The notes: generated from the letters alone by a model not told the origin. Positions 34,070 through 47,057 are shown, counted from the first letter of the stretch. The stretch: 64,000 bases of DNA from Zoroaster sp. YZ-2022 (GCA_029582265.1 CM055819.1:31659164-31723163); one strand, 5' to 3'. Program-made: numbers and translations.

Positions 34070-35118
34070 CAGAGATGCCAACATACACGATTTGGGCGTA
34101 GCAAATACGATTTTGAGCCGTGAATACGACTCTACGATAATACTTCATTGAAATACGCTAAACAAGCCGCCCCAGTATAATTGTATATAGTTACAATACA
34201 AACAAACAATGAATGAACTATTAAGTCGAAATAAAAATGATGAAAAATAATTTTAAAAATTAAAAAACAAAACAACAACCTTTTAAATGTAAACCGCAGT
34301 GGTGGTAAAAAGCGACAATAGCGGGATTAGCGGCGAATTCACACGATTATGTATGTATCACACACAAGCGCGAGCGCGAGCGCGCTGGATTTGACTGCCT
34401 ACCTACCACATGTACCCTGTACATATATCTGTACATTATTTGCAAGATCGTACCCATTGATCTCTATTACATAATGGGGAATAATGAGCATACCCGTGGG
34501 GAATGAGGTTGTCGGTGAGGTAGCTTGTGTGTACACGTGTACATGCGCGCATAATTAATTGTGCTCGCGCACGTGCATTACCTTTAATTCTCGAAGCTTC
34601 TTTGCAAGTGCGACTTCAGTGTCAGCATGCAGGCACTGCTTACTGCGGAATTCTGTGCTTACGGCGCATAGAATCACACGCTTTTTATGGCGCCGTAAGC
34701 GCAGAATTCTGTGGTAAGCAGCGCCATGAAATTGGGCCCAGGTGAGCTAGGGCTAGGCCTAGCTAAGGCTATCAATTTGTTATTTGCCTTCGAGACTCCA
34801 AGAAAGAGAACAGTTAGTATTAATAATCAAAATTTCTAACGTGATTGATGCATGGATTACTAATTCGGAAGATCATTATTGTGAGCTTTTTAAGATAAGA
34901 TACGTCTAGCATTGTTATAATTTCATAATTTTTTCATTGAGTATTGTCCTCCAATTTACTCTGCCCCTGGTCCCACTACCGCCAGCGCGCGGGGTTCACA
35001 CCGAGTGCGGCGCTGACATTGCCCAAAATCCGGACATGCATTTTTTAGCGTTAGATTTTTGCGATTTTTTTTTTCAATAGATGCTACTCTTTTTTGGAAT
35101 TCAATGTTGGCATCTCTG
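34070..35118. mobile_element. CAGAGATGCCAAC TIR element in the gypsy leader
   Basis: CAGAGATGCCAACAT and ATGTTGGCATCTCTG form the ends; AACTTA directly repeats at 34064-34069 and 35119-35124. The 1049-bp unit carries a copy of the palindromic GCTTACTGCGG MITE (34632-34740). No transposase. Confidence 0.75.
34632..34740. repeat. Palindromic MITE, second copy
   Basis: Very close to 139-260, including CATAGAATCACACGC in the loop and CATGAAATTGGGCCCA at the right end. The left tip is shortened. Confidence 0.75.
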
Positions 35119-35261
35119 AACTTACGATTATGAGAGAAGCAGTTAGCATCAATCAAACAATAATATAAATGCAAATCTTTATAATAAACAACAGAGTTCA
35201 ATGTGCACAAAAATCTCTTATAATCCACTGAATCAAATTAGATCACATTACAATTTATATT

Positions 35262-35279
35262 TCTCGGACAAGCCCCCAA
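35262..35279 (-). promoter_or_regulatory. Primer-binding site, tRNA-Pro-like
   Basis: Right after the 5' LTR (minus strand ...GGGGTTACA) the sequence reads TTTGGGGGCTTGTCCGAGA. TGGGGGCTCGTCCGGGAT is the known site complementary to the 3' end of tRNA-Pro; this one differs at about three positions. Confidence 0.7.
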
Positions 35280-35280
35280 A

Positions 35281-37154
35281 TGTAACCCCGTAGTTCATCC
35301 TCAAAATAGCGGGAACCGAAACATTAATCAACTCCCTTTTGAGTAAACAAGACCCACAGATTGGTGTGCACATACAGAAAACTATAGGTTTATTATCTGT
35401 ATCATGAAAATATGTTGAACGAAATGAAGTAATAGGAAAAGAACAATACATTATACAATAATCAGGATCCTGGAATTTAATTACATAAAATGATTAAAGG
35501 CGCCAAATAGTATACTAAGGAAATTTATAACGCGTTCGTCCTCCGGAGCGATCTTGAAAAATCTTGAAGCAGCGGAGAACTACTTGAAAATGGTGTGTCC
35601 TCAAAACGTGTAGAATTATAATATAGGTTGATACTTGCGGTCACAGATGATAATGTTGCATGGCTGATGTAGTCTCGGGCGTACTGGGTGTATATAGGGT
35701 GCTAAGGCGATCCTCAAACTTTTAACAACGTCCAGTCTATCGTGGGGTTGTCCCAGTAGTCCGAGCTATTAAAAAGAGCCTATTAAAAAGAGCGTATGGT
35801 CCATGCCATAATTACATAATTCTATAAACCATACAATCAATGTAGGCTGGATAAAAATTCCTGAAGGCCACCTCACATTAGGTGATAAAATAAATTAAAT
35901 GAGAACACGTAGAAAACATTAAGAATCAAAAGAAATTGTCTCACTTGAGACAAGCTCAGTAAACTATCAAACTTGCCAACCTCAAAACTTTATCATAATT
36001 AGACACAGCTTGTGTCTTTAAGTTTCGGGATGCAATAATTAAACAAAGAGCACAAGAAATGTTTAAATATAACTATTAAAACTTAAAATAAAACTTAAAA
36101 TAAAACATCTCTCGTAGAGTTAAATATCTGTCCTCCAAAACTCTATTACAAGACAACAGTTTGTGTCCCTAAGTTTTGTGTACATTGAACAGTTCAAGAA
36201 TAGAATCATATAAAAGGAACATAATAATAAAATAAATTAGCAACCTCTTCCATAGAAATAAATATTCTAATATCAAAACTTTATCATAAGACAGCAGTTT
36301 GTATCTTTAAGTTTTGATAAGGAAAATATTTGCCAAATCACTAAAACACAGTGAATAAGAAAATATGCAAGATACTCATAAAACTCAAGAAATCAGACTC
36401 CAAACTTAACCTAAAGAAGTTAAGTTTGAACAAAAATAAAACAAAGATAAAATCTCATATGGAAGCACATTAATACATAAGGTAATTTATATTTAACTTT
36501 AAACTCACCTATTAAAAGAGCCAACATTCGTAGAGTAAATTATGATGAAATGAAGTATTTTGCAGAGTCGAAAACCTCTGAAGAAACTAGATGACAGAGC
36601 CTGTGATCAGGACGATGGCTGGCGTGAGAATGCTAGGTCCAGCCAAACTTGGGGCAAACAATTCCCTCACCCCAAACCCTGATCACATGGTCAAAGCCAG
36701 ACCCTTATTGGACAATTTAAAAGGTATCACATATGGCTCCAAAGCTGATTGGTCACTGTGTAACCGGTCAGATAAGATATTACAGTGATTTCACGCCCTA
36801 CCCCAAGCTGGGAAGGTGCCTTCAAGGATTAAAGGTCCATTAAAGGAAAACTATTGTGAGGATAAACTTGTGAACTCACACTTAATTAAAAACAAAAGCA
36901 TGAAACAGGTGCATCTTCACTTTACCAGGTAACAGGAAGATTACACCTAATCGTAAACAGAAGTAGGGGTAGAACAAAGGCTAGCAGGAAACAAGAAATT
37001 AACACTATTCACAAGGCCAGCTTGTGAATATAAGCACAAATGTTTCCAAAGGAGTAAGAAATTTGTACATAAAGAAATTAATACATTAGGAAATTAATAT
37101 AGTTTACAGAAAAGAAAATTAGTAACCTAAGACCTATTTTAGGTCGGGGTTACA
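35281..37154 (-). repeat. 1874-bp LTR with internal subrepeats
   Basis: Starts TGTAACCCCG and ends CGGGGTTACA (10-bp inverted ends, TG...CA). Three diverged subrepeats of roughly 120-150 bp around CAAAACTTTATCATAAGACA and TTGTGTCTTTAAGTTTTG lie at about 35970-36310. No coding frame. Confidence 0.8.
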
Positions 37155-37421
37155 TACTGATGGAAAGAGGAGAACATGCACTTTATTATGATGTCAGACT
37201 TGTCTAATTTCATATCTATAATCATGAAATACATCGGAAAAACGTAGTAAATTGGAATTGGACAAAAACACGGTATGGAAAATCACGTAGGTCGGCGTTT
37301 GTTGCGTTTTACATATCTACGGGTTATCACGTACTAGATCGGCGGATATGGGTTAACTATGTGTAAAAAATTATTTTGTGTCTGTGTGTACATTTTTGCA
37401 GGTGTACAACATTGGTATTAA

Positions 37422-37662
37422 CCCTTTAAACTCAGCCCTGTAGAATATCAGACGCCGGCGTCCGATGAAATAAATCAATTCTTACACAACATCTGTACGC
37501 CATTTTTTTCCAAAAGGTTGGTGGGGGTCAAAACTTTGATAAAAATGTAGGCCCATATGTAAGCTTTCCAATGGTATATAATGTGATAAGGTTTTTGAGA
37601 AGTAAGGCAGAATTTTTTATACAAAGAACAACATTCACCAAAACAGACCTGAGTTTAAAGGG
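37422..37662. mobile_element. TTAA-flanked CCCTTTAAACTCAG element
   Basis: TTAA at 37418-37421 and 37663-37666 flank CCCTTTAAACTCAG and its reverse complement. 241 bp, non-coding; a separate family from the other TTAA MITEs. Confidence 0.75.
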
Positions 37663-37744
37663 TTAAACAAATCCCCCCCCCCCCCCATCAACAAATTCAG
37701 GCCTGTGATTTCTCAGGATTCTTTACAACTCTCCTGTTGCTTCA

Positions 37745-38095
37745 AATTTTCTTGAAAGAAGAGAAGTAGCCACCAAGGAAAGAAAGAAATACCCTGTATT
37801 GTGTCCAAACCTCTAGTTTCTTGTTTGTGGGTATGTGGAGTGTCTGTAAATCCTCTAGACCAAAGGGAGACCCACCACGCCCGCTACCCATATTTCAGGA
37901 AAAACTTGTAGCTTTGCATGGTGAAGAGGATAAGTAAAACTAATTGTAGTGACACCATGTGAAATTCTCTATTGAGTAGTAATTAGTTCTTTTCAGAAGT
38001 AATTACTACTCAATAGAGAATTTCACATGGTGTCACCGTAATTAGTATTACTCATATTTCAGGATTTTTTACTTTTGTTAAATCACACCCCTGGA
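37745..38095. repeat. Dispersed repeat, second copy, split
   Basis: Matches 4530-4800 on both sides of the palindromic insert at 37901-38052. Confidence 0.65.
37901..38052. mobile_element. Penelope-like palindromic element, short copy 3
   Basis: Starts AAAACTTGTAGCTTTGCATG and ends in the inverted arm with CAATAGAGAATTTCACATGG. A 12-bp direct repeat (CATATTTCAGGA) flanks it at 37889-37900 and 38053-38064. At 152 bp it has lost the hammerhead core. Confidence 0.7.
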
Positions 38096-40075
38096 ATTAC
38101 ATTTTGTAGAGAAAAAAAACACAGTTTTCTGTTGTCCCTTTACAAAATTCCCATGTGACATTTACTCTCAGTTTTTAAATTGTCAATTTTGATCATCGTT
38201 TTTGGGGGGCCAATTCACTGATATTGGAGATATGTGGAGTTTCGTTGTCTACAACATCCTGTAATTGCATGGGAATAAGAATGCTCTCGCGTGGGTTGGT
38301 TCATTTTGAGAAATTATTATTATTATCAAAATACAACTCATATTTTTTTTTACCAAGGATCTCTGTTTGGCTGTTACTTTGCTTGTGGAATGGCTTCATT
38401 GTGCCATAATCTTGTCATTGTCCGTAATATTTAGAAATGTCTTGGTGGCATGTTTGAAAGGGCGATGGCCAGGCGTTGAAGAAATATTCCTCAGATGGAC
38501 GTTGAGGAATTCATTTGGCTCATATGTCTTTGTGGGAATTGAGAAATACAAATCTACCTTAAAACTAGAATGTGAACATCAAAAAGAAGCGCTATAGATT
38601 GAGGGAAACAAAATCAGCTCAGCGTTCTCTCTAGGGCCCTCCTATTCCTGTACACCGGCCGGGCTTTGCACTTCTAGCTTATAGTCTGACCTTTCAAAAT
38701 TGGTTAGTTTACATGCATTGGGGGAATTGTAAATAGACTTTTTTTTGTGCTCCTAAAATTAACTTGCATATGTGATGGCGTACTACCCTGTTGTTTGCCT
38801 GCCTCTGGCTTTTCCCCTGTGTATCACTTATGACATGATACATGACATGATACATGACGTGACAATACGTGGCATGATAAGTGACATGACAATACGTGAC
38901 GTGATAAGTGACATGAGACATGACAACACATGACATGATGTTAAAGGGGGAGATTGTGATTGCCAGAAGCAGTGGCAAGCTTATAATGTACATGTGGACA
39001 TTTTATTGACATTGCAGAGCACTTCACATGCACTCTAGTGACTGACAGCCAGGGATGACATTAGTCATTGTGGTTGTAATGTTGAGTTCTTGCAATCTGC
39101 ATCTATGTATACATCTCCTTTGATATCACTTGAGAGGAGATTATGCCCTGTGGGCATGTAGGAATCCACAAGACTGGATCTATAGCAACTCTTTGATTGG
39201 TAACAATTCCATAACAGAGAAAAAATTCAATTGTGGATTGATAATAGAGGGGATATCATACCTTGTAGATAGAGTGTTAGTTGTCAAACCACGAGGATTA
39301 TAGTGTGTGTCCTTCAAACAGATAGTAACAAGTGATATGACGTTTGGTGTAGCAGTAATGATCTTAATAATGAGAGATTTAATTAGGTCAGCTAGATGTC
39401 AGCCCAAAGCTGTTATTCAGCAAGTGAAATAACACAGTAGCACAACAGTATACCACAGAGGACAATTCCTGAAGGATCTGGAACGGTTAATGAGATTTAT
39501 GCGCACGTATCTATGGCAGATTTGCAGGCATACGCCAAATTAATTTCTTTTCAGGAATGCACTACCATAAAATGTCATGTTTTGGTGTAAAATTCCTCTG
39601 TTGCTGTGCCTACATGTACAGATCTAGATAAACATTTGTTACTGACAAGTTCTGACCAATAAGTGTAGCTTTGTCCAATGCAAAAGAAATTGTTACAGAA
39701 TAGGCAGGATTAATACAAAAGGCATGTGAGTGCAGCATTTGTTATAAAATGTGTGAGTAAGCATTATATACATTATCTGGACCTGAGAACAAAAGATGGT
39801 CCACACAGTGTAGCTTACTGAGATGTTATCTGGACTTATAAACACGTCCACACAAGGTTTTCACGAATTAGAAAATTGCAATTTCCTCAAAAAGGAAGCA
39901 TTTTAGTGTACATGTATGTCATTATCTGTCACAAAATGAATTAGATTTTAAAAATCAAGTGGAAAGACCGAGAAAAAAATCTGCTCCAAAAAGAATCTTC
40001 AGTACAAGTAAATGGCATTAAAGAATGTGTTTGAAGAACGTGTTTTTCTTTTTTTTGGATATGTATACATGTATG
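38096..40075. other. Intronic sequence, mostly unassigned
   Basis: 38826-38941 holds a minisatellite of TGACATGA/ATACGTGACATGA-like units. The remainder, including a 76-codon frame at 38367-38597, shows nothing I recognise. Confidence 0.4.
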
Positions 40076-40149
40076 TAAAGATATATATAAAAAAACAAAA
40101 ATCAAGCAAAACGTTTTGCTTGATTTTTGTTTTTTTATATATATCTTTA
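40076..40149. repeat. Perfect 74-bp palindrome without spacer
   Basis: Two 37-bp arms meet at 40112/40113 (AAAAC/GTTTT) with no mismatch and no loop. It would form a perfect cruciform. Confidence 0.9.
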
Positions 40150-40160
40150 GTTAATATGTG

Positions 40161-40617
40161 TATATGACATAAAACACAATAAAGGGGGACATCTTTCCTA
40201 CCGTCACGTTAGCAGTTTTTCTAATGGTTGTAATTTTTTTTTTTAAATATCTGAAACCACCCAAAAAGAATTTCAACATTTGAATAGACATGCATGCTTA
40301 TCCTAAAGATAATTTGAGTTGATTATTACTATTATTTTTTTAATTACCCTAAAATTTCCATCAACAAATGGACGGAAAAGTGAGGTAACTTTTTCCGTCC
40401 AATTTTTATGGAAATTTGAGGGTAAAAAAATAAATAAAAAATAAATAAATAAAATAAATCAACTCAAATTAGTTCTAGTATAAGCCTGCATGTCCATTCA
40501 CATGTTGAAACACTTTTTGGTCGGTTTCAGGTACTTAAAAATAAATAACAACCATTGGAAAAACTGCTAACGTGACGGATGCAAAGTGGCCCCCTTTATT
40601 GTGTTTTATGTCATATA
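40161..40617. repeat. Foldback element ATATGACATAAAACAC, copy 1
   Basis: Starts TATATGACATAAAACACAAT and ends with the reverse complement; arms pair through CAACATTTGAATAGACATGC. A near-identical copy is at 47415-47866. A TA duplication is possible. Non-coding. Confidence 0.8.
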
Positions 40618-40786
40618 TCATGCGTGTACATGTATGTATATGTACATGTATGTGCATGTATGTATGTATGCATATGTAGGCCTATATATGATGTATATAT
40701 ATGTGTATGTGTGTACTTTCTATAATATTCATACTTTTGCTGTGTTAATTGTTGCGCCTTGGAATAGGCATGCCTAGATAGACGGC

Positions 40787-42130
<1,344 letters not shown>

Positions 42131-42135
42131 TTTTC

Positions 42136-42512
42136 TTAACCCTAACCCTTCCAAATCCTCCAAAATCCTCTTTGCTAAAGAGAAGGATTTTGAAGGATTG
42201 AGGTTACATGCTACATGCTCTTTGCTAAAGTGAAGGATTTTGGAGGATTGAGGTTATTAGGCATACTTGCCTTTCCATGGTACATACACTGTATGTACAT
42301 CCATGTTTGTTGTAGTGATTGCAAGGTCAGTGCTTGGGTCAGTGGACACTTGTTTATTGCTCCATGCATGCAGGGAGGGTCCCTGGCCATGTACATGTAT
42401 CACAGATTAGAAACACATGTATGCATACATGTCATGTGCTTGCTTTACTACTAAAGGATTTTGGAGGATTCAGGTTATATGTAAGCAAATGGGCCTAGGG
42501 AGTTAGGGTTAA
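42136..42512. mobile_element. TTAACCCTAAC element, copy 3
   Basis: TTAA at 42136-42139 and 42509-42512 flank CCCTAAC...GTTAGGG. CTTTGCTAAAG and GGATTTTGGAGGATT motifs are inside. The complete ends make this the best guide to the family. Confidence 0.75.
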
Positions 42513-43330
42513 GACATCCAGCACCTCATACGAAAAAAAAAAAAACATCAAATTTGTTCAGCTGGCGCTTGTCAGCCCCTCATAGCTCAGAAGAGATTAT
42601 ATGATCACATGGTGTCGCTGCAAACTTATCTGGTTTTCCCTTTTCAGGATATGGCGTGAAATATTTCAAGTCTTACTTGGATGACAGATTGGAATAAATC
42701 CTATAGCCAGTTTTATGAATTGTTATTGCGTTGCCCTCAAGTGTTTGCCATAAATTACAAAAAAGCAATCAGACAGAGATAGCAAAATGTCATAACATTT
42801 TTATTTCCAGTGCTGTATTCACTTGTACACTGAGGCTATTGGCAGCCTGCCTATTGGTAAATCTTACAGAGTGGCTGATTCAAAAGTACAGTGCATACGA
42901 GAGAAACATACAGTACAGTACAATGAGTCACTATAAGATATATAATTTTTAAATTAATTTTTGTTTATTTATTTGTTTATTTTTATTTTTTAATTGTTTT
43001 TTTTTTTTGGGGGGGGGGTTTCACATTTTGAGTATGTTCAATTCATTCAATTCAATTCAACTTCACATTTATTTCCACATTGCAACATAGAAAATTAAAA
43101 ATGGGGAAAAAAATGGAAATTTGTACAAAAGTAAACAGTAAATTATTATTATTCATTGTTCACAGATTCATCTTTGTATCATAAGTGTCTGTGCGAACAA
43201 TCTCTTCATAAAATTATAAAACTACAGATATGCTATAAAAGATACAATGGTATTGACATTAATGACAAGGAAGACACAGACAGTATATTCTCATCAGAGC
43301 CCTTACGTGAGTATGCATTAAGCTTATTTC
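42513..43330. other. Unassigned sequence
   Basis: No exon of the RGS gene was recognised. AATTCAATTCAACTTCACATT near 43045 looks like the tail of an unassigned repeat. A candidate acceptor at 42649 leads to a stop in the needed phase. Confidence 0.35.
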
Positions 43331-43333
43331 ACC

Positions 43334-43552
43334 AGACAGTATCATCATGATCAACAGGGCATGGAATCAGAGTGCTATAGTTTTAGATTAATTCGGTGAC
43401 TGAATATAATACCTGGTACCCCACATGATAAGATCATATTACCATTGCTGCTGCATAAATGAGCCAGCAATTTGTAGTCATCTTAATACTCATCTTAAAC
43501 TAGAACACCGATAGTGTTGAAAGTTTGCACTGATCGTGACGAGACTGCCCCT
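43334..43552. mobile_element. TTAA-type MITE, copy E
   Basis: Keeps GGGCATGGAATCAGAGTGC, ATGAGCCAGCAATTT and GATCGTGACGAGACTGCCCC before TTAA at 43553-43556. Its left flank has decayed. Confidence 0.7.
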
Positions 43553-43703
43553 TTAAGTCTGGTGTAATTAGCTTTATGATGGAGCTCACTCCAACTATCC
43601 ACTTTGTGCACATCGAAGCCCTCTAGTGTTGAAAATGTACGCAGTGAACACTTTACGCATGTATTGAATGGTACTATGAGCGCGCATACTTATACTGCCC
43701 AAT

Positions 43704-44059
43704 GATAATAATAATAATAATAATGTGTGGACTTATATAGCGCACGTATCCACCAACTAAGTGGTGCTCAAGGCGCATTATATTATTACCCCTGCTCATA
43801 AGGCTCATATAAATCATTCCTGAAACCATCTCAGCTCCCTGGGGAGTATACAGCTCAATTGCTGCCATTACAGCGCATATAGGGCTACTCAACCAACTCT
43901 GCCCTCACAGGTACCCATTTAACCCCTGGGTGGAGAGAAGCAATTATGGTTAAGTGTCTTGCTCAAGGACACAAGTGTCACGGCCGGGATTCGAACCCAC
44001 ATTCTGCTGCTAACACCAGAACTTGAGTCCGGTAAGCTAGACCGCTCGGCCACGACACT
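43704..44059 (-). mobile_element. tRNA-derived SINE, copy 4
   Basis: Complete copy, closest to copy 1: they share the head variant (TAACACCAGAACTTGAGTCC) and about 50 bp of sequence beyond the head. Confidence 0.85.
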
Positions 44060-44303
44060 TCACTTTTATGTGCAAGTTTGGCTGGTAACCAAGAAAATCT
44101 ACTAAGCAAACAATTTTGCTGGATATATTGCATGCAAGCACATCGACTGAAAAGTACACCAAACACAACACACTTTACTCGCCCTACCAATCAGCAGTAT
44201 TCTAAAAGAAAATGCGCCCCCAATAGCTCATGCACAGAGTGGATAAGAAAAAATGTAAACTTCACAAACAAATTACAGAAATATTTTCAGCTGAATGCAC
44301 GAT

Positions 44304-44955
44304 TAGGCTTGAGTGATATCAAATTTTTTTGATTCACGATATGTGATGCGATCTGGGAAAACCGCCCGTCGGATGTCGGCAAACTTGTTTTGAAGATAAT
44401 GGCAAAATAGTCCCTCAATTTTTGTTGTTAACAATTTGAGTTTTTTAACTGTTAATATCCAAATGATCATTCTTGAAAATATTAAATAAAAATTCCATCG
44501 TTTTAGATGTAAAAACATATGATGATAGATAATTAAAAAGCCGTCTTTGTTTTTCGTTTCCGCCGTTGGTTTTTAAGGACAACGGCGGTTATAACTTCCC
44601 GAGAGCATAACTCAAGTTATAGACAATTAACCTAGAATCATGAATAAAACAGTTTTGAAAACAGCACAGTGTCCTCGTTTAATTTGATGTATATAACACA
44701 AAAATGACAAATTTCACCATGTGAAGGGTTTTCCCAGATCACATCACATATATCATCAAACATGTATTGCGATTTTCGATAGTATCACGATTATTATTTT
44801 TTTAAATTCATGCATGATTGCTGAAGAGCCTGTAACCATAGGTATGTACCCCCCTCTACAAGTGTCACAATAAATCGCTAGCACTTATCTCATGTTCTCA
44901 ATATCGTAATCGAATAAAAAAGGTATCGTGATATTTGATGTTATCGCCCAAACTT
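44304..44955. mobile_element. CGATAT-type TIR element, copy 3
   Basis: Left end AGGCTTGAGTGATATC, right end GATGTTATCGCCCAAACTTAA. GATCTGGGAAAACC near 44350 and its reverse complement near 44730 form an inner inverted repeat. TCATGCATGATTGCT is shared with copy 1. Confidence 0.65.
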
Positions 44956-44959
44956 AATT

Positions 44960-45840
44960 ATGCAGGATAGCTGTTTTTGTAGGGCTGATCATGCTAGCTT
45001 GCTGTGATGAAAACATCATGATACGGTTTGTAATTATTATATACATAACAGCAAAAGAAACGGCACCCCCTAAATTTTGATAAGTCTGAGAACGTGTTTA
45101 GCTTATGTGTCCTCAGACGTCATGCATGACGAATTTTGAGGTCAACCAAATTTGCCACATTGTGTTCGTGTTACACTCCATACTCATAATATTCTTCATT
45201 AAACAAATTATATTAATTATAAAATGAAAATAATAAATATTTTTAGGGGTGACGTTTCTTTTGCTGTTATGTATAGATAAAAAATAGCCACTAATCATCA
45301 AATACTTTCATTTATTTTCTCTACTGTGTTTATGTTTATGAATCCTTTTATGCATAACAGTTGTGTGAATTATTTTGGTTGTAAAGCACATCAGAATGTC
45401 AGTGAGATGCACTATATATATATATATATAAGACTTGTGCTACTCATAATATTATTACAAAAACCACTCATGCTTTTCATCACGGATCCTTGATTTTCTG
45501 GTTTCTGAGCTCTGGTTATCAATAGTGATGTTCACTACCAATATTAAACAAGGTCATTTCATCCCCAGGGTAACAATTCCCATGGCAACCAAACATCGAC
45601 ATTGTTATGAAAAAGTTGTAGTTAGTAATTAACTGCTTTCAGTGTACATGTAGAATAACTGTTGTCATCACAGATTAGTGACCTTAAGGCAAAATGCTAA
45701 TGAGTAGCCAACAATGAGGCAATTTATTGGGCAAAGTACTGTAATTCAGAGTTTAAAGGCGGTTTACAACATCAATGATTAAAAAGAAATAGAGATAATT
45801 ATTATCTAAAAAGTTTAATTAGTTTTGAGATGGTAAGACC
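44960..45840. other. Unassigned sequence
   Basis: Contains a short (TA)n run near 45415 and an inverted pair AACAGCAAAAGAAAC (45048) / GTTTCTTTTGCTGTTA (45253) that may bound a 220-bp element. Confidence 0.4.
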
Positions 45841-45846
45841 ATGCAG

Positions 45847-46040
45847 GGCCCAATTTTATAGAGCTGTTAAGCAGAGAATTTTGCTAAGCAAATACTTTTG
45901 CTAAGCAATATTAAACAGACTACCAGCCAAAATGCATACATTTTGTATGAAAGTGTGGCTGGTAACCAATGAAATCTGCTAAGCAAATCTTTCTGGTAAG
46001 CAGTTTTATCTGCTAAGCAGCTCTATGAAATTGCCCCCAG
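45847..46040. repeat. GCTAAGCAAAT-type element, compact copy
   Basis: GGGCCCAATTTTATAGAGCTG and CAGCTCTATGAAATTGCCCCC at the ends, with GCTAAGCAAATACTT inside; a full-length relative of 262-975. Confidence 0.75.
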
Positions 46041-46047
46041 GACCTAA

Positions 46048-46605
46048 CAGAGTTGGATTACTCATACTGGTATTTGTACTCGTACTCGAGTGCATTTTTC
46101 TGCACTCGTAGTCGTAGACATACAAAAGTATTTAACTACAACTATACTCGTACTCGAGTACATTATTTCTGTATTCATACTCATAAAAAGTATTCAACTA
46201 CAACTAGTACATTTTTCTGTACTCATACTCATGAAAAAGTACTCAACTACAACTAGGGGCCTATAGAGTTGGAGTACTTATACTTGTATTTGTACTCGTA
46301 CTCAAGTACATTTTTCTATACTACAACTAGCACATTTTTCTGCACTCGTAGTTGTACACATACAAAAGTATTTGACTACAACTAGTACATTTTTCTGTAC
46401 TCGTACTCATGAAATAGTACTTGACTACAACTATAGAGTTGGAGTACTCATACTAGTACTCATACCTGAGTACATCATATACATACATGTGTACAAAAGT
46501 ATTTGACTACAACTATAGAGTTGGAGTACCCATACTCATATTTGTACTCGTACTCTAGTACATTTTTCTGTACTCATACTCATGAAAAAAATACTCAACT
46601 ACTCC
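46048..46605. repeat. TACTCGTACTCGAGTAC iterated element
   Basis: GAGTTGGAGTACTCATACT-type units recur at 46049, 46266, 46435 and 46515, with TACATTTTTCTGTACTC and AGTATTTGACTACAACT between. Ends pair weakly (AGTTGGAT/ACTCAACT). Probably a non-autonomous element expanded by internal duplication. Confidence 0.7.
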
Positions 46606-46689
46606 AGTCTGGTACCTAACATCCTGAGAAGTTATTATGTTCAGATCTGAAATGGATAAATAGTTAATGTTCATTTCTACACTAGCTGG

Positions 46690-47057
46690 AGTGCCATGGT
46701 CGAGCGGTTTAGTGCATCGGATTTGTGTTCTGATGGCTGAGTTGTCAGAATGTGGGTTCGAATCCCAGCCGCAACCGGGGTGCTTGTGTCCTTGAGCAAG
46801 GTACTTTACCATAATTGCTTCTCTCCACCCAGGGGTCAAATGGGTACCTGTGAGGGCAGAGTTGGTTGTTGTGTTTGATTAGCCCTATATGCGCTGTAAT
46901 GGCAGTAATTGAGCTGTATACTCTCCAGGGAGCTGAGATGGTTTCAGGAATGATTTATGAGCCTGATGAGCAGGGGTAATAATGTAATGCGCCTTGAGCA
47001 CCAGTTTGGTGGATACGTGCGCTATATAAGTCCACATTATTATTATTATTATTATTA
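46690..47057 (+). mobile_element. tRNA-derived SINE, copy 5 (plus strand)
   Basis: The only plus-strand copy: head GTGCCATGGTCGAGCGGTTT, B box GGTTCGAATCC at about 46755-46765, body TGTCCTTGAGCAAGG, tail TGCGCTATATAAGTCCAC followed by (ATT)n. Confidence 0.88.

Larger units (their letters stand above)
33130..37154 (-). mobile_element. Deleted gypsy-type LTR retrotransposon with PNMA-like gag
   Basis: TACT at 33126-33129 and 37155-37158 flanks the whole unit. On the minus strand it has a full 5' LTR (35281-37154), a tRNA-Pro-like primer site (about 35262-35279), a leader split by a 1.05-kb transposon, a gag piece (33950-33217), and then only the last 78 bp of the 3' LTR (33130-33207). Pol and most of the 3' LTR are deleted. 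The shared TACT shows that a single insertion was later deleted internally. Confidence 0.8.

Noticed and set aside
42649..42700. Next RGS exon after TTTTCAG
   Set aside because: In the required phase the sequence meets a stop quickly and shows no GGL similarity.
46690..46770. tRNA gene at the SINE heads
   Set aside because: A and B boxes are present, but the cloverleaf is degraded and the same unit with a body and tail recurs five times, so these are SINEs, not tRNA genes.
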